Of a stretch of 64,000 nucleotides of DNA, positions 55,985 to 64,000 are shown one piece after another. The position numbers and the translations under genes were made by a program. This stretch comes from Paenibacillus ihumii. Its GTDB lineage: Bacteria > Bacillota > Bacilli > Paenibacillales > Paenibacillaceae. The stretch covers positions 186,001 to 250,000 of the forward strand of contig NZ_LN884299.1 of assembly GCF_001403875.1 (NCBI RefSeq). Direction: 5' to 3'. Each line of letters starts with the position of its first letter. The first letter of the stretch is position 1. Under the pieces are notes generated by a model, which did not search any database, was not told the origin of the DNA, and was given only the letters and a program-made list of their open reading frames with translations.

Positions 55985-58408
55985 TTAACGCAGCTTGGGC
56001 AGCATGGCCCGATCCATCCCGTGAAATTCATAACCGTTCTGCGAGTAAGTTTCATAATAAACCTTTCCGTTCAGGTAATACATCAAATCCTCAATGTGGA
56101 AGCCGCCCATCAAATTGAGCTTCTCCAGTCCGCTGCTTCGCTGTTCATGCACACAGCCCAGCTTGTAGATCCGCGACGACTCGTCAGCCTGGAAAATATG
56201 CCGCACGAGCTCGCTCGTATAATCGCCGAACACGTACTTCTCCTCGTAGCGATGCTCCTGCGTGTAATCATACAAACGGACCTGAATCGCGGCGTTATCC
56301 TCCAGGATGCGGTACAGCTTCTTGAACAGCTCTTCCTTAGTCAGCACCGTCTTATTGCCGTACTCGACTGTCACATTAGCCCGCTGCAGCAGCTCCTCCT
56401 CGAACGTCCGCTTGAACAGCGGCGAGGCCAGGATCGTCTGCCTGCAGACCTCAATCAGCCGGTCTGTCAGACCATCCGGACCGTTGTCCAGCAGCCGGCG
56501 CGAGTCGCCGAGAGCACTCTCCGCAAAGAACGCATGACGCCCCCGCTTCGCCTCCCACTGCTCCATCAGTTCGGCGGTAACCCGCTCATAGTACTCCATA
56601 ATATTCTGACCGATGTAATCATCCGCCGTCTTGATGCTGCCAAGCGCCGTATCGCGCAGCTCCCGCTCCAGCGCTTCAAGCTGCATGATCTCGGCGCGGT
56701 ATCGGCCGTGCAGGGACTGCAGCGCATCCTCCAGCTTCGCGATAACCTTCAGCCGCGTCTCCAGCAGCAGGATGTCCCGCTTGCGGGAATACACGCTGTC
56801 GAACAAATAGCGGATCAGGCTGCGCAAATTATGCCGGTCCATCAGCGGGACGCGCGGGAAGGACTGCTCCTCCACCCGGCCTTGGCGGAACTGCTCCAGC
56901 TCGGCCTTGGCCGAGGCCAGCAGCAGCTCTGCCTCGCGTCGGCTGTCTCGAAGCTGGACAGCAACGCCCGCGCCCTCGTCCCCATCGCCCGTCCAGGCAG
57001 CCAAGGCATAGATCTGCACGTCCGGCCGCTGCTCGAGCGAACGCGTCACCGCTTGGTCAAGCCATTTGGCCGCCTCGAATTCCTTCAAATGGCGGGCTGC
57101 TTCCTCCTCGAAATTGCTGCGGAAGAACGCCTCGCCCCCGCCGCCGAACAGCGTCTCCTCCGCTTCCTTCAGCGACAGCTTGCGGATGGCCCCATAGCTG
57201 ACATCGTTCGTCATCAGGCCGTGCATTTCGCCCAAGCCTTCCGCGGAAGGCAGCATGCCCGCCGCCGCACGCTCCAGAGCAGCCGCATCCAGGCCGAAGA
57301 AGCTCAGCTTCTCGGCGGAGGTCAGCGGCGGCTCCTGCTTCATCCGCTCCAGCAGGCCGCGGTAGAAGTGATAGAGCACGGCAAGAGCAATCGACTGGTT
57401 CGGGCGCTTCACCCGGGATAGCCCGGCAGAGACCAGGCCCTGCCGCCCCGATTCCGTCATGATATTGTTCTTGAATGAAGTATTGTTGTAGGACGGATTA
57501 TTCGCTCCCCAGGCCTGTTCCTTCTGCTGCCTGTTCTTCAGCAGGCTGATGTGCGAAATGATCTCATAGCAGCTCTGCATCCCGTTCAGCGAAGCGATTC
57601 CCCGCTCATCCCGGTCCGACAGCACATAGACGAGATCGAACAGCGGCGACGGCGAATGGGTCACCGGGATCGAGATTCCGTCCTCCGTCACATGGAGCGG
57701 AGCGCTGAACTCATAATCCGGCTGCTGCATCAGCTCCAGCTCGCGGAGAAAGGCCACGCCCAGCGAGCTGCTGTAGCCGAAGGCCTCCGCTCCCTCGCGC
57801 TCGCTGATCAAGGCGTACAGATCAAGCTGCACCGCCTTGAACGACTGCCGGAAAATCGCTTCCGCCAGAAGCGAAATTTCCGGGACAAACACATTAAGCG
57901 GGTCATCGACCCGCGTAATGATGGAGAGGCGAACCCGGTCAAAGGACGGGTACAGCCTCCCATACTCGGCGAGAGCCCCGCTCGCCTGCCGCAGCACCCG
58001 GTTCAAGACCGGCAGGCTGCCGGCTTCCTCATAGAACTGCCGGTATATATCGCGGCGAGCGGTAGGCGCAGCCGAGCCCTCCTGAACCGTGACCGGGATG
58101 CGGTAATACAGTAGACGAGGCGAGGACTGCTGCCAGCCCTGCGTCTGGCGCCCGGCTGGCGTTCCCTGGCCGCTGCCGGAGGCAGGGCCGTCCTCTGTAC
58201 CGGCGTGAATGTAGATCAGGCCCTCGCTGTTCTCCCATTTCTTCTCGTTCATCTGCATGACTGGTTCAATGGCTTCTTTGCTCTTGTCGCCTATAAACAG
58301 AAATACTGCGGGATAATGAATGCTGCTCTGATCGTCGCCCAGATCCGTGCTCCGCTCCTCTGCCCGGTCGTAATCTGCGGCGAATTGTTCAAGCTTCTTC
58401 CTGACCAT
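55985..58408 (-). CDS. Large conserved partner of the tubulin-like protein, function unknown
   Basis: 807 residues, no membrane segment. The N-terminal 350 residues read as alpha/beta (SIHYPAVFLFIGD, SFDRVRLSIITRVDD, FKAVQLDLYALISE). The middle is helical, with long coiled-coil stretches near residues 480-600 (KRDILLLETRLKVIAKLEDA). The C-terminal part is mixed. I do not recognise the family. Its ATG overlaps the stop of the tubulin-like gene by one base (TAATG), so the two are translated in a coupled way and probably form a complex. Confidence 0.75.
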   Translation of the reverse strand: MVRKKLEQFAADYDRAEERSTDLGDDQSSIHYPAVFLFIGDKSKEAIEPVMQMNEKKWENSEGLIYIHAGTEDGPASGSGQGTPAGRQTQGWQQSSPRLLYYRIPVTVQEGSAAPTARRDIYRQFYEEAGSLPVLNRVLRQASGALAEYGRLYPSFDRVRLSIITRVDDPLNVFVPEISLLAEAIFRQSFKAVQLDLYALISEREGAEAFGYSSSLGVAFLRELELMQQPDYEFSAPLHVTEDGISIPVTHSPSPLFDLVYVLSDRDERGIASLNGMQSCYEIISHISLLKNRQQKEQAWGANNPSYNNTSFKNNIMTESGRQGLVSAGLSRVKRPNQSIALAVLYHFYRGLLERMKQEPPLTSAEKLSFFGLDAAALERAAAGMLPSAEGLGEMHGLMTNDVSYGAIRKLSLKEAEETLFGGGGEAFFRSNFEEEAARHLKEFEAAKWLDQAVTRSLEQRPDVQIYALAAWTGDGDEGAGVAVQLRDSRREAELLLASAKAELEQFRQGRVEEQSFPRVPLMDRHNLRSLIRYLFDSVYSRKRDILLLETRLKVIAKLEDALQSLHGRYRAEIMQLEALERELRDTALGSIKTADDYIGQNIMEYYERVTAELMEQWEAKRGRHAFFAESALGDSRRLLDNGPDGLTDRLIEVCRQTILASPLFKRTFEEELLQRANVTVEYGNKTVLTKEELFKKLYRILEDNAAIQVRLYDYTQEHRYEEKYVFGDYTSELVRHIFQADESSRIYKLGCVHEQRSSGLEKLNLMGGFHIEDLMYYLNGKVYYETYSQNGYEFHGMDRAMLPKLR

Positions 58409-61400
58409 TATTTCAACCTTCTGCGAATGTCGTTCAGCTTCGTGGCGACCTGTTTGTAGAACTGGTACATCTCATCCCCGTTAGCCAGCTCCACCTTCTC
58501 GTATTCCAGCGAGTCCCGCCCCTCCTGGAATCGTTCGGCCAGCTCATCCAGCGTCTGCAGCAGCGGCTGGATATCCTCGCCAGCCGTCAGCTCAGCGTCG
58601 CGGCGCGAGGCCTTGCGCATCAAGGTGCTGCGATTCTTCTCGTCCAAGCCGCGGAAATTCGTGAACACTTCATATTCCACATAGTTGCGGCTCTTCATCA
58701 GATTGGCGAACGGCTCCCATGCCTCTTCCTCCGGCTCGCGGTCATAGACGTAGAGCGCGCCTTTCTTCGCAATCGTTCCAGTGTAGAGCGCTTCAATGAA
58801 CTGCTCCAGCCACTTCTCCTCGTCCTGATGCTGCTCCAGCACCGCATCCAGCTTCGCGGCCATCGCCGCAATCTCGTCGTACTTGGCGATCTCCTGCCGT
58901 ACGCGGGCGATCAGCTCCGGAGAACGGATCAGGTTCTCCTTGGCCAGCTCCTCGTTGATGCTTCCGAAAATATCCTTGTCTCCCTCCTGCGGCAGCCCTT
59001 CGTTCAGCAGACGTCTGAGCTCGACCGCCGCACGCTTCACTTCGCCCAAATTCGGCTTCGGCGCATCCAGGCGCATATCGTAAGCCGCCAGCTTGCTCTC
59101 CAAATCAAACGGCTTCGTAAATACGACAGTATAACGATTGCTCGTGTTGTGGTCGGCGTCTTTTTCTACGATGACCTTAAGCTCAAGCGCTTTGACAAAC
59201 TCCTCGCGCACCCGGGCATTGTAGCTCTGTACCCGTGAATTATTGTAGGTATCGCCCCACGACTTCTCGGGGATCGGCGATGGCAGGTAAGTCCAGTTGT
59301 TCTTGTCGGTCTGTACCAGATGGCGCCCGATTCCTTCCTTGTCGAGAATCGTCCGCTCGTAGCTCTCCTCATATACCTTCAGCGGCGTATAGACGAACAG
59401 AGGCACCCCGTTGCGCGTATTCAGCCAGAAAATCCGGTTCTTCACTTCGCTCTCCTTGACCGTGAAATGAGATTTGCCAACCGCATTGTTCTGGTAGTTG
59501 CGGATCCCCTTGAGAATGCTCGGCGCCTGCACCGGAACCGATACGAAGCCCCAGGACGGGAAGTGCAAATTGCCTGTGCTGTTCGACAAATGGAAGACGG
59601 GAACCGCCTCCTCGTCCAGCTTGCTGGCAATAAAGCGCTCGACGAATTTCTCGATCGACTCGTCCTGCCCGTATTTGATAACCAGGAAATCCTCCATCGA
59701 TTTCGTAATGAGATCGCCGAATTTCTCGGACAGGAAGTCGGAGATGGAGCTAACAATATCGATCTCCTGCTCCTTCACCCACTGATTCGAATTGTTGAGC
59801 AGCTCCAGGGAGAAATCCCGGATCAGGTCGTCGACATCCTTCTGGTCCATAATGCTGCTGACGACCTTGGAAATGTCCGGCACACTGACGATGTTCCAGT
59901 AGTACGTCTTGTTGCCTTTATGGTCGACCTGCTCTTCGCCGCTCGTCAGGATGTCCCCGTTCTTGGCAAAAATCGAGCTCAGCGCGTTCAGAATTTCCGT
60001 AAACACGCTGTAAATCCGGTTGTTCTCCTGATTCAGCAGCTGGTACAGGTCCTCGTAAAATTCAATCATTTGCTCCGTGCGTTCAACGTCGGCATGGAGC
60101 CAATATTCATGAATCTTGGCTTCGATATAAGCGTTCTTCTTCTTCTCCTTGGAGACGAATGCGCTCTTCGCGTCGCCAAGCTTCTCATGCGCCTGATCCT
60201 GCGCCGCCTCGATGTCGCGCGGAATGCGCAGCAGGTTCTCGCGCAGCGTCTCGATATAGGACAGAAGCATCTTCAGCAGGCAGAAGCCTTTTTCCGTATA
60301 GATCAAGCGGGACACATAGAACGGTCCTTGCTCCGGATGGAGGAACAGGCGGCGAATCTGCTCGCTGAACTGCTCCAGCACCTCGCCCGGCAGCTGCTTC
60401 TTCGCCTTGATGTATTCCTCTCTCGCCCGGGACAGGAAGGTCTGCTCCAGCTCTGTGTCCATGTTCACGACCTGGGATTTAATGACGTTGGCGTAGCTCA
60501 GCCGCTCGCTGTTCTCGTACCCGGGCAGCGGCTCCGGCACGCGAGACTCGAACGTCTTGATCATGCTCTCGAGGTCGATACCCAGCTTGCGGGCGAACTT
60601 CTCGACGTCCTCCTGATTGGGCGCCTGCTGGAACATTTTCTCCATTTTACCGAACAGACGGTACGCCAAGTACGTAGTCATTTCCTCGATCGGCAGCACC
60701 GCAGAGGATGCCCCGATGATGTTGTATTCATAATTCGCCGGATACATCTTGTTCATTTGCGCGATGTTCGTGCGAATATTACTGATGTAGTCGTGGATTG
60801 CGAATTCCTCGCCAGACTGCTTCTCCTCGCTGGCCATGAAGTTCGTGATGTTCTCCGCAGTCACGTTCATGCAGTAGTCGTAGGCGTTCTCCAGCAGCTT
60901 GCCCTCGGTATTCGTCGCCGAGATCAAGTGGCACAGATTGAACGGCGGCAGCGGGGAATTGACGGTCAGAATATTGCCGTACTGCTGCTTGAACCGTTCG
61001 CCGCGGCTGTCCACGTTCATCCAGTAGTCCAGCTCTTTCAGCGCCGCATAGCCGTTCTTCTTGATGTACTCGCGCGTATGCTCGCTCAGGCTCTTGTTGG
61101 ACAGGTTGATGTCCGGCGTGAACAAATAGCCGAGCGTATTCACCCGGTCGATCCCGGCCGAGCCGTGATCGCGCTCGATAATACCGCGCACGATATAGGC
61201 GATGTCGAGGAAGCAGCCGCTTCCCGTCCCGCCGGATAAGCCGGTCAGCAGGAACACCATCAGCTTCTTGTTCGTTCCTACCGACAGCGTCTTGATTTTC
61301 TTGTCGATCGCCTGAACGACCTGATTGATCTTCGTGAACAGCAGCAGCCGTCCGGCCTGCCGAACGCCGGCCGCCCCGTTCATCCCGTCGGTGATGCTGA

Positions 61401-61797
61401 GCTCCGGGGACAGCCAATCGGTAATATACGGCTCGAGAATGCTGCGGTTCTGCAGCAGCCCGCCGATTTCCGGATTGGACAGCAGGACGAACTCATTGAT
61501 CGGGTCAAGCCCGATTCCTTTATAACGCTTCGTGCGGTCCTGCTCATTCGTCTCGAACGCCAGGAACTCCACGTTGTCGGGCTTGTCGCGCTTCTTCTTG
61601 GACAATGGATCCTCCGGCAGCCTGAAGCGCCGGTTGATCTGGTATTTCAAGCGAAGCAATGCGTCGATCCCTGTGCCGCCAAGGCCGATGATGAGGATCG
61701 GATTATCGATCGTATCGACGCGGATTTTGTCGCTGACGATGCCTCCGCCAAGCGATACATCGAGTTGCTGAATATGCTCTCTAACTACCGGTTTCAT
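58408..61797 (-). CDS. Tubulin_2-type tubulin/FtsZ-like protein
   Basis: 1129 residues. The start has the first nucleotide loop (PILIIGLGGTGIDALLRLK, residues 33-51), and FLLTGLSGGTGSGCFLDIAYIV (GGTGSG at 189-194) is the tubulin/FtsZ signature loop. The rest, two to three times the length of FtsZ, is helical, with long coiled coils and no membrane segment. This matches the Tubulin_2 family. Such proteins bind GTP and may polymerise; polymer formation here is untested. GAGGGGG precedes ATG 61797. Second gene of the operon. Confidence 0.85.
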   Translation of the reverse strand: MKPVVREHIQQLDVSLGGGIVSDKIRVDTIDNPILIIGLGGTGIDALLRLKYQINRRFRLPEDPLSKKKRDKPDNVEFLAFETNEQDRTKRYKGIGLDPINEFVLLSNPEIGGLLQNRSILEPYITDWLSPELSITDGMNGAAGVRQAGRLLLFTKINQVVQAIDKKIKTLSVGTNKKLMVFLLTGLSGGTGSGCFLDIAYIVRGIIERDHGSAGIDRVNTLGYLFTPDINLSNKSLSEHTREYIKKNGYAALKELDYWMNVDSRGERFKQQYGNILTVNSPLPPFNLCHLISATNTEGKLLENAYDYCMNVTAENITNFMASEEKQSGEEFAIHDYISNIRTNIAQMNKMYPANYEYNIIGASSAVLPIEEMTTYLAYRLFGKMEKMFQQAPNQEDVEKFARKLGIDLESMIKTFESRVPEPLPGYENSERLSYANVIKSQVVNMDTELEQTFLSRAREEYIKAKKQLPGEVLEQFSEQIRRLFLHPEQGPFYVSRLIYTEKGFCLLKMLLSYIETLRENLLRIPRDIEAAQDQAHEKLGDAKSAFVSKEKKKNAYIEAKIHEYWLHADVERTEQMIEFYEDLYQLLNQENNRIYSVFTEILNALSSIFAKNGDILTSGEEQVDHKGNKTYYWNIVSVPDISKVVSSIMDQKDVDDLIRDFSLELLNNSNQWVKEQEIDIVSSISDFLSEKFGDLITKSMEDFLVIKYGQDESIEKFVERFIASKLDEEAVPVFHLSNSTGNLHFPSWGFVSVPVQAPSILKGIRNYQNNAVGKSHFTVKESEVKNRIFWLNTRNGVPLFVYTPLKVYEESYERTILDKEGIGRHLVQTDKNNWTYLPSPIPEKSWGDTYNNSRVQSYNARVREEFVKALELKVIVEKDADHNTSNRYTVVFTKPFDLESKLAAYDMRLDAPKPNLGEVKRAAVELRRLLNEGLPQEGDKDIFGSINEELAKENLIRSPELIARVRQEIAKYDEIAAMAAKLDAVLEQHQDEEKWLEQFIEALYTGTIAKKGALYVYDREPEEEAWEPFANLMKSRNYVEYEVFTNFRGLDEKNRSTLMRKASRRDAELTAGEDIQPLLQTLDELAERFQEGRDSLEYEKVELANGDEMYQFYKQVATKLNDIRRRLK

Positions 61798-61816
61798 ATA
61801 TGCTTCCCCCTCAAAT

Positions 61817-63628
61817 TTATACCAGGTACTCTATGAAAATCGTCTTATCGATATGCTGCAGCGGCAGCGTAATTCGGTCTCCGCTCTTCAGCTCCAGTCC
61901 CGCACTGGCGTCCACAACCCGTCCAGACTTCTCGACCTGGGCTGCCGAACCGTTGCGAAGCAGGATCCGGTCCCCCTTGGCCGGGGTAAAGACGACCTTC
62001 TCGGTCTCCTTCAGCTCCGGCGCAAGCTGCAGCAGCTGGTGCAGATTGAACTTGCCCTTGAAGGCGTTCAGCTTCTTATACTGCGGGAACGATTTCTCGT
62101 GCGTATTCTCGTCACGGATTTCGATGACGATCTGCCCGACGAAGCCGCGGTTCGCCTTCTTCACGGCTGCCGCAATGAAGTAGGCGGCTGCCGCTAGAAC
62201 AGCTGCGGCTATGGCTGAGATGACGGCGGTAAGCCATGGAAACGGCTTCTCTTCCTCGGGAGCCGCCGGCGTGGACGGCGGCGTCGCCGCTCCCCCGGAT
62301 GCAGCTTTAGCGCTGATCGTCACCGGCTCAGACTCCCGATAGAAGCTGCGCTCCTCGGCCCGCACCTTCAACTCGTAATCATGGGCTTCGGGAACCTCAA
62401 ACGTCCCTTCGAACCGGTCGCCCGTGTTGTTCAGCTGAATTTCCTCCGTCTTGCCGCTGTCTAAATCCTTTGCGACCAGAACAGCCTTCATATTCTTGTA
62501 GAGCTCGGCGCTTTGCAGCTTCTGGCCGTTGCTCGTTAGATACGCTCCAATCTGCAGCTTGTCGCCGGGCTTATGGCTTCCCGCTGCAATCGGCTCCATC
62601 TCCAGCTCCAAATCGTAGTTGAAGACAAGGTTGATGTCGATTTTATCCTTGGACGCGCCCTTGACCCGCAGCTTCCAATCCCCTTCAGCGGGGCTCAACA
62701 TCTTAATGAGGGAATAGCTCTTCGACTTCGACAGCAGCACATCGTCCGAGGGAACCGCTACTTTGTCCCCCGCGGGATTCACAAGCTCCGTCTCGACCGG
62801 CTGCGCCGACATGATCGAAATGTTCGCTTCGAGCACGTTCGCGTTCGGAACGTTGACCGTAACCTCCTGGAAGCTGCCCGTACCCGTCATGCTCTGGATC
62901 GGCACAATCTTCAGCTTCAGGTGGCTGGCGAATATTTCGCTTAGTATGCGCGGCAGGTCATCCGCAGAGCTGGTCGAGAACGACTTGGCGCCCGTCTGGT
63001 TCGCCAAATCCTCCAGCGGCGCCTTGTTCAGCTTGCCGTCCGCATTCAGCCCGATCGTATAAATCGGTATGCCGGCTGCCTTCGCTTCCTCTACCGCCTT
63101 ACTCAGCTCCTGATCGGAGGCGCTCTGCGTGCGCCCGGAGCTTTTGTTAAAATCGTTGTTGCCGTCCGCAAGCAGGACGATCATGGGCTCGTGGTTCGGA
63201 TCGGCGCCTTTTTGCAGGACCTTTACCGCTTCCTTGACCCCGACTGCAATGTCGGTGTATGGACCCCGGTCGAGTCCGTCGATGAAATCCTTCAAATCCT
63301 GCTTATCCTGAGGCGTTCTGATCTCAAGCAGAGCCTTCTCCCGCTGTATCTTGTCCGTATAGGCAATAATTCCTACCTTATCGCCCTGGGTAGACAGCAT
63401 GTCGATGAACATCTTCATCGCCTCGTTGCCGACTTTATTCGCGTCGCTCGTCTTCATGGAGTTACTTACATCGACAACGAGCACCGCATCGATGCCGGAG
63501 CCTGGCTGACCGCCCTGCGCTGTTGTTGGCGCCGCCCCGTAAATGTCGGAGCCCAGCGTAGAAATAAGTAACCAAAAGACCATGAAGGCCGTTAATATAC
63601 GTAAAGACTGATTATAACGCTGCTGCAT
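61817..63628 (-). CDS. Exported VWA-domain protein with membrane anchor and cytoplasmic tail
   Basis: 603 residues. A signal peptide (LRILTAFMVFWLLISTLGSDIYG) precedes a VWA domain with MIDAS Asp53, Ser55 and Ser57 (DVSNSM), Thr in PYTDIAV and Asp in LLADGNND. An Ig/beta-type region spans about 250-450. A helix near 465-490 (WLTAVISAIAAAVLAAAAYF) then leads to a cytoplasmic beta-rich domain of about 110 residues. It could sense or bind something outside and signal to the cytoplasmic proteins of the operon. First gene of the operon; AAAGGAG precedes ATG 63628. Confidence 0.87.
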   Translation of the reverse strand: MQQRYNQSLRILTAFMVFWLLISTLGSDIYGAAPTTAQGGQPGSGIDAVLVVDVSNSMKTSDANKVGNEAMKMFIDMLSTQGDKVGIIAYTDKIQREKALLEIRTPQDKQDLKDFIDGLDRGPYTDIAVGVKEAVKVLQKGADPNHEPMIVLLADGNNDFNKSSGRTQSASDQELSKAVEEAKAAGIPIYTIGLNADGKLNKAPLEDLANQTGAKSFSTSSADDLPRILSEIFASHLKLKIVPIQSMTGTGSFQEVTVNVPNANVLEANISIMSAQPVETELVNPAGDKVAVPSDDVLLSKSKSYSLIKMLSPAEGDWKLRVKGASKDKIDINLVFNYDLELEMEPIAAGSHKPGDKLQIGAYLTSNGQKLQSAELYKNMKAVLVAKDLDSGKTEEIQLNNTGDRFEGTFEVPEAHDYELKVRAEERSFYRESEPVTISAKAASGGAATPPSTPAAPEEEKPFPWLTAVISAIAAAVLAAAAYFIAAAVKKANRGFVGQIVIEIRDENTHEKSFPQYKKLNAFKGKFNLHQLLQLAPELKETEKVVFTPAKGDRILLRNGSAAQVEKSGRVVDASAGLELKSGDRITLPLQHIDKTIFIEYLV

Positions 63629-63656
63629 AATCGTGCTCCTTTATTTTGATTTCAGA

Positions 63657-63677
63657 TAGTATAATTGTACTATACTA
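63657..63677. promoter_or_regulatory. Inverted repeat upstream of the tubulin/VWA/GTPase operon
   Basis: TAGTATA-ATTGTAC-TATACTA is a 7-bp perfect dyad, 29 bp before the ATG of the first gene. A candidate promoter reads on the minus strand TTGAAT, 15 bp, TACAAT across it. A repressor bound here would block initiation; no regulator gene is nearby. Confidence 0.4.
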
Positions 63678-63743
63678 GAGCTGTATTCAAGCTGTATAGT
63701 GTTTAAGCAGAGCTGAACAATTCTGTAATTGCAAATCGCAACA

Positions 63744-63906
63744 AACTTCCGCTAACCGCGGTCTGGCTTCTTTGAATTGCTTCGATCATGTTTTTCTTCT
63801 AGATATAAGATTGCAATTACTTCCTTATATCGCAAGTATATCGCAAGAAAAATTTCCGCTAATCGCGGTCTGGCTTCTTTGAATTGCTTCGATGGATGTT
63901 TTTCTT
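63744..63906. repeat. Direct duplication of a ~55-bp segment, 107 bp apart
   Basis: CGCGGTCTGGCTTCTTTGAA and its flanks occur at 63744-63798 and 63851-63906 with only a few differences, in the non-coding 370 bp upstream of the operon. No gene is seen here. Confidence 0.8.
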
Positions 63907-64000
63907 ATTGTAATCAATATTCCTTAAGAAAAGGTTAAGAGCTTGTGAAGATTAGCCCCGAGGTTTCGTCAAAATCTACCAATATAATCGATGTCCATAT

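Noticed and set aside
59320..61239. 639-residue frame opposite the tubulin-like gene
   Set aside because: Antisense shadow; the minus strand carries the tubulin signature and operon signals.

Overview
The window looks like the chromosome of a Paenibacillus or close relative (Bacillota). This is an inference from the gene families, the GC-rich coding style with frequent GTG/TTG starts and strong GGAGG ribosome sites, a YmaF gene beside ribonucleotide reductase (RNR), and a clostridial/bacillar type I-B CRISPR repeat. No rRNA is present and there is one tRNA.

Left arm (1-10 kb): a truncated MetX-like hydrolase diverges from a LysR regulator. An AT-rich accessory patch follows, with lipoprotein-like genes, a probable type I toxin with antisense RNA, and a small caspase-fold-like protein. 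After tRNA-Thr comes a thiamine-binding MTH1187 protein, and then an ECF transporter operon (S component, fused double ATPase, T component, PHP phosphoesterase) divergent from a MurR/RpiR regulator.

Nucleotide reduction block (10-18 kb): class III RNR (nrdD-nrdG) sits behind a promoter with two NrdR-box-like sites 32 bp apart, a cobalamin riboswitch and its terminator. Class Ia nrdA and nrdB follow but are separated by about 800 bp of hairpin-rich 140-bp tandem repeats; a ymaF gene closes the block.

Central arm (18-37 kb): a DUF4272 protein, a methyltransferase, a heterodimeric ABC exporter with an AAA ATPase, a MacB-type ATPase with an FtsX permease, a secreted GH19 chitinase, an ammonium transporter, an IS3-family element, and several decayed genes (stalk-domain protein, second amt, second IS3). 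The FtsX gene is broken by a 38-bp sequence that is the Nextera mate-pair junction adapter with one mismatch, so this is an assembly artefact.

Defence island (37-48.4 kb): a complete type I-B cas operon (cas6-cas8-cas7-cas5-cas3-cas4-cas1-cas2, minus strand) lies between two arrays with the same repeat, 19 and 18 units. Both arrays have related leaders at their right ends and decayed repeats at their left ends, so both run on the minus strand.

Right arm (49.3-63.6 kb): a seven-gene minus-strand operon is the most unusual part of the window. In order it encodes an exported VWA protein with one membrane anchor, a Tubulin_2-type protein, a large partner of unknown fold, a six-helix membrane VWA protein, a small beta-rich protein, a zinc-ribbon TRAFAC-like GTPase, and a GAP1-N2-like protein with one membrane helix and a Gly/Asn/Ser-rich tail. 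Predicted topology puts both VWA domains and the Gly-rich tail outside and the tubulin-like protein and GTPase inside, which suggests an envelope-spanning, nucleotide-driven machine. Families of this kind are known mainly from comparative genomics.
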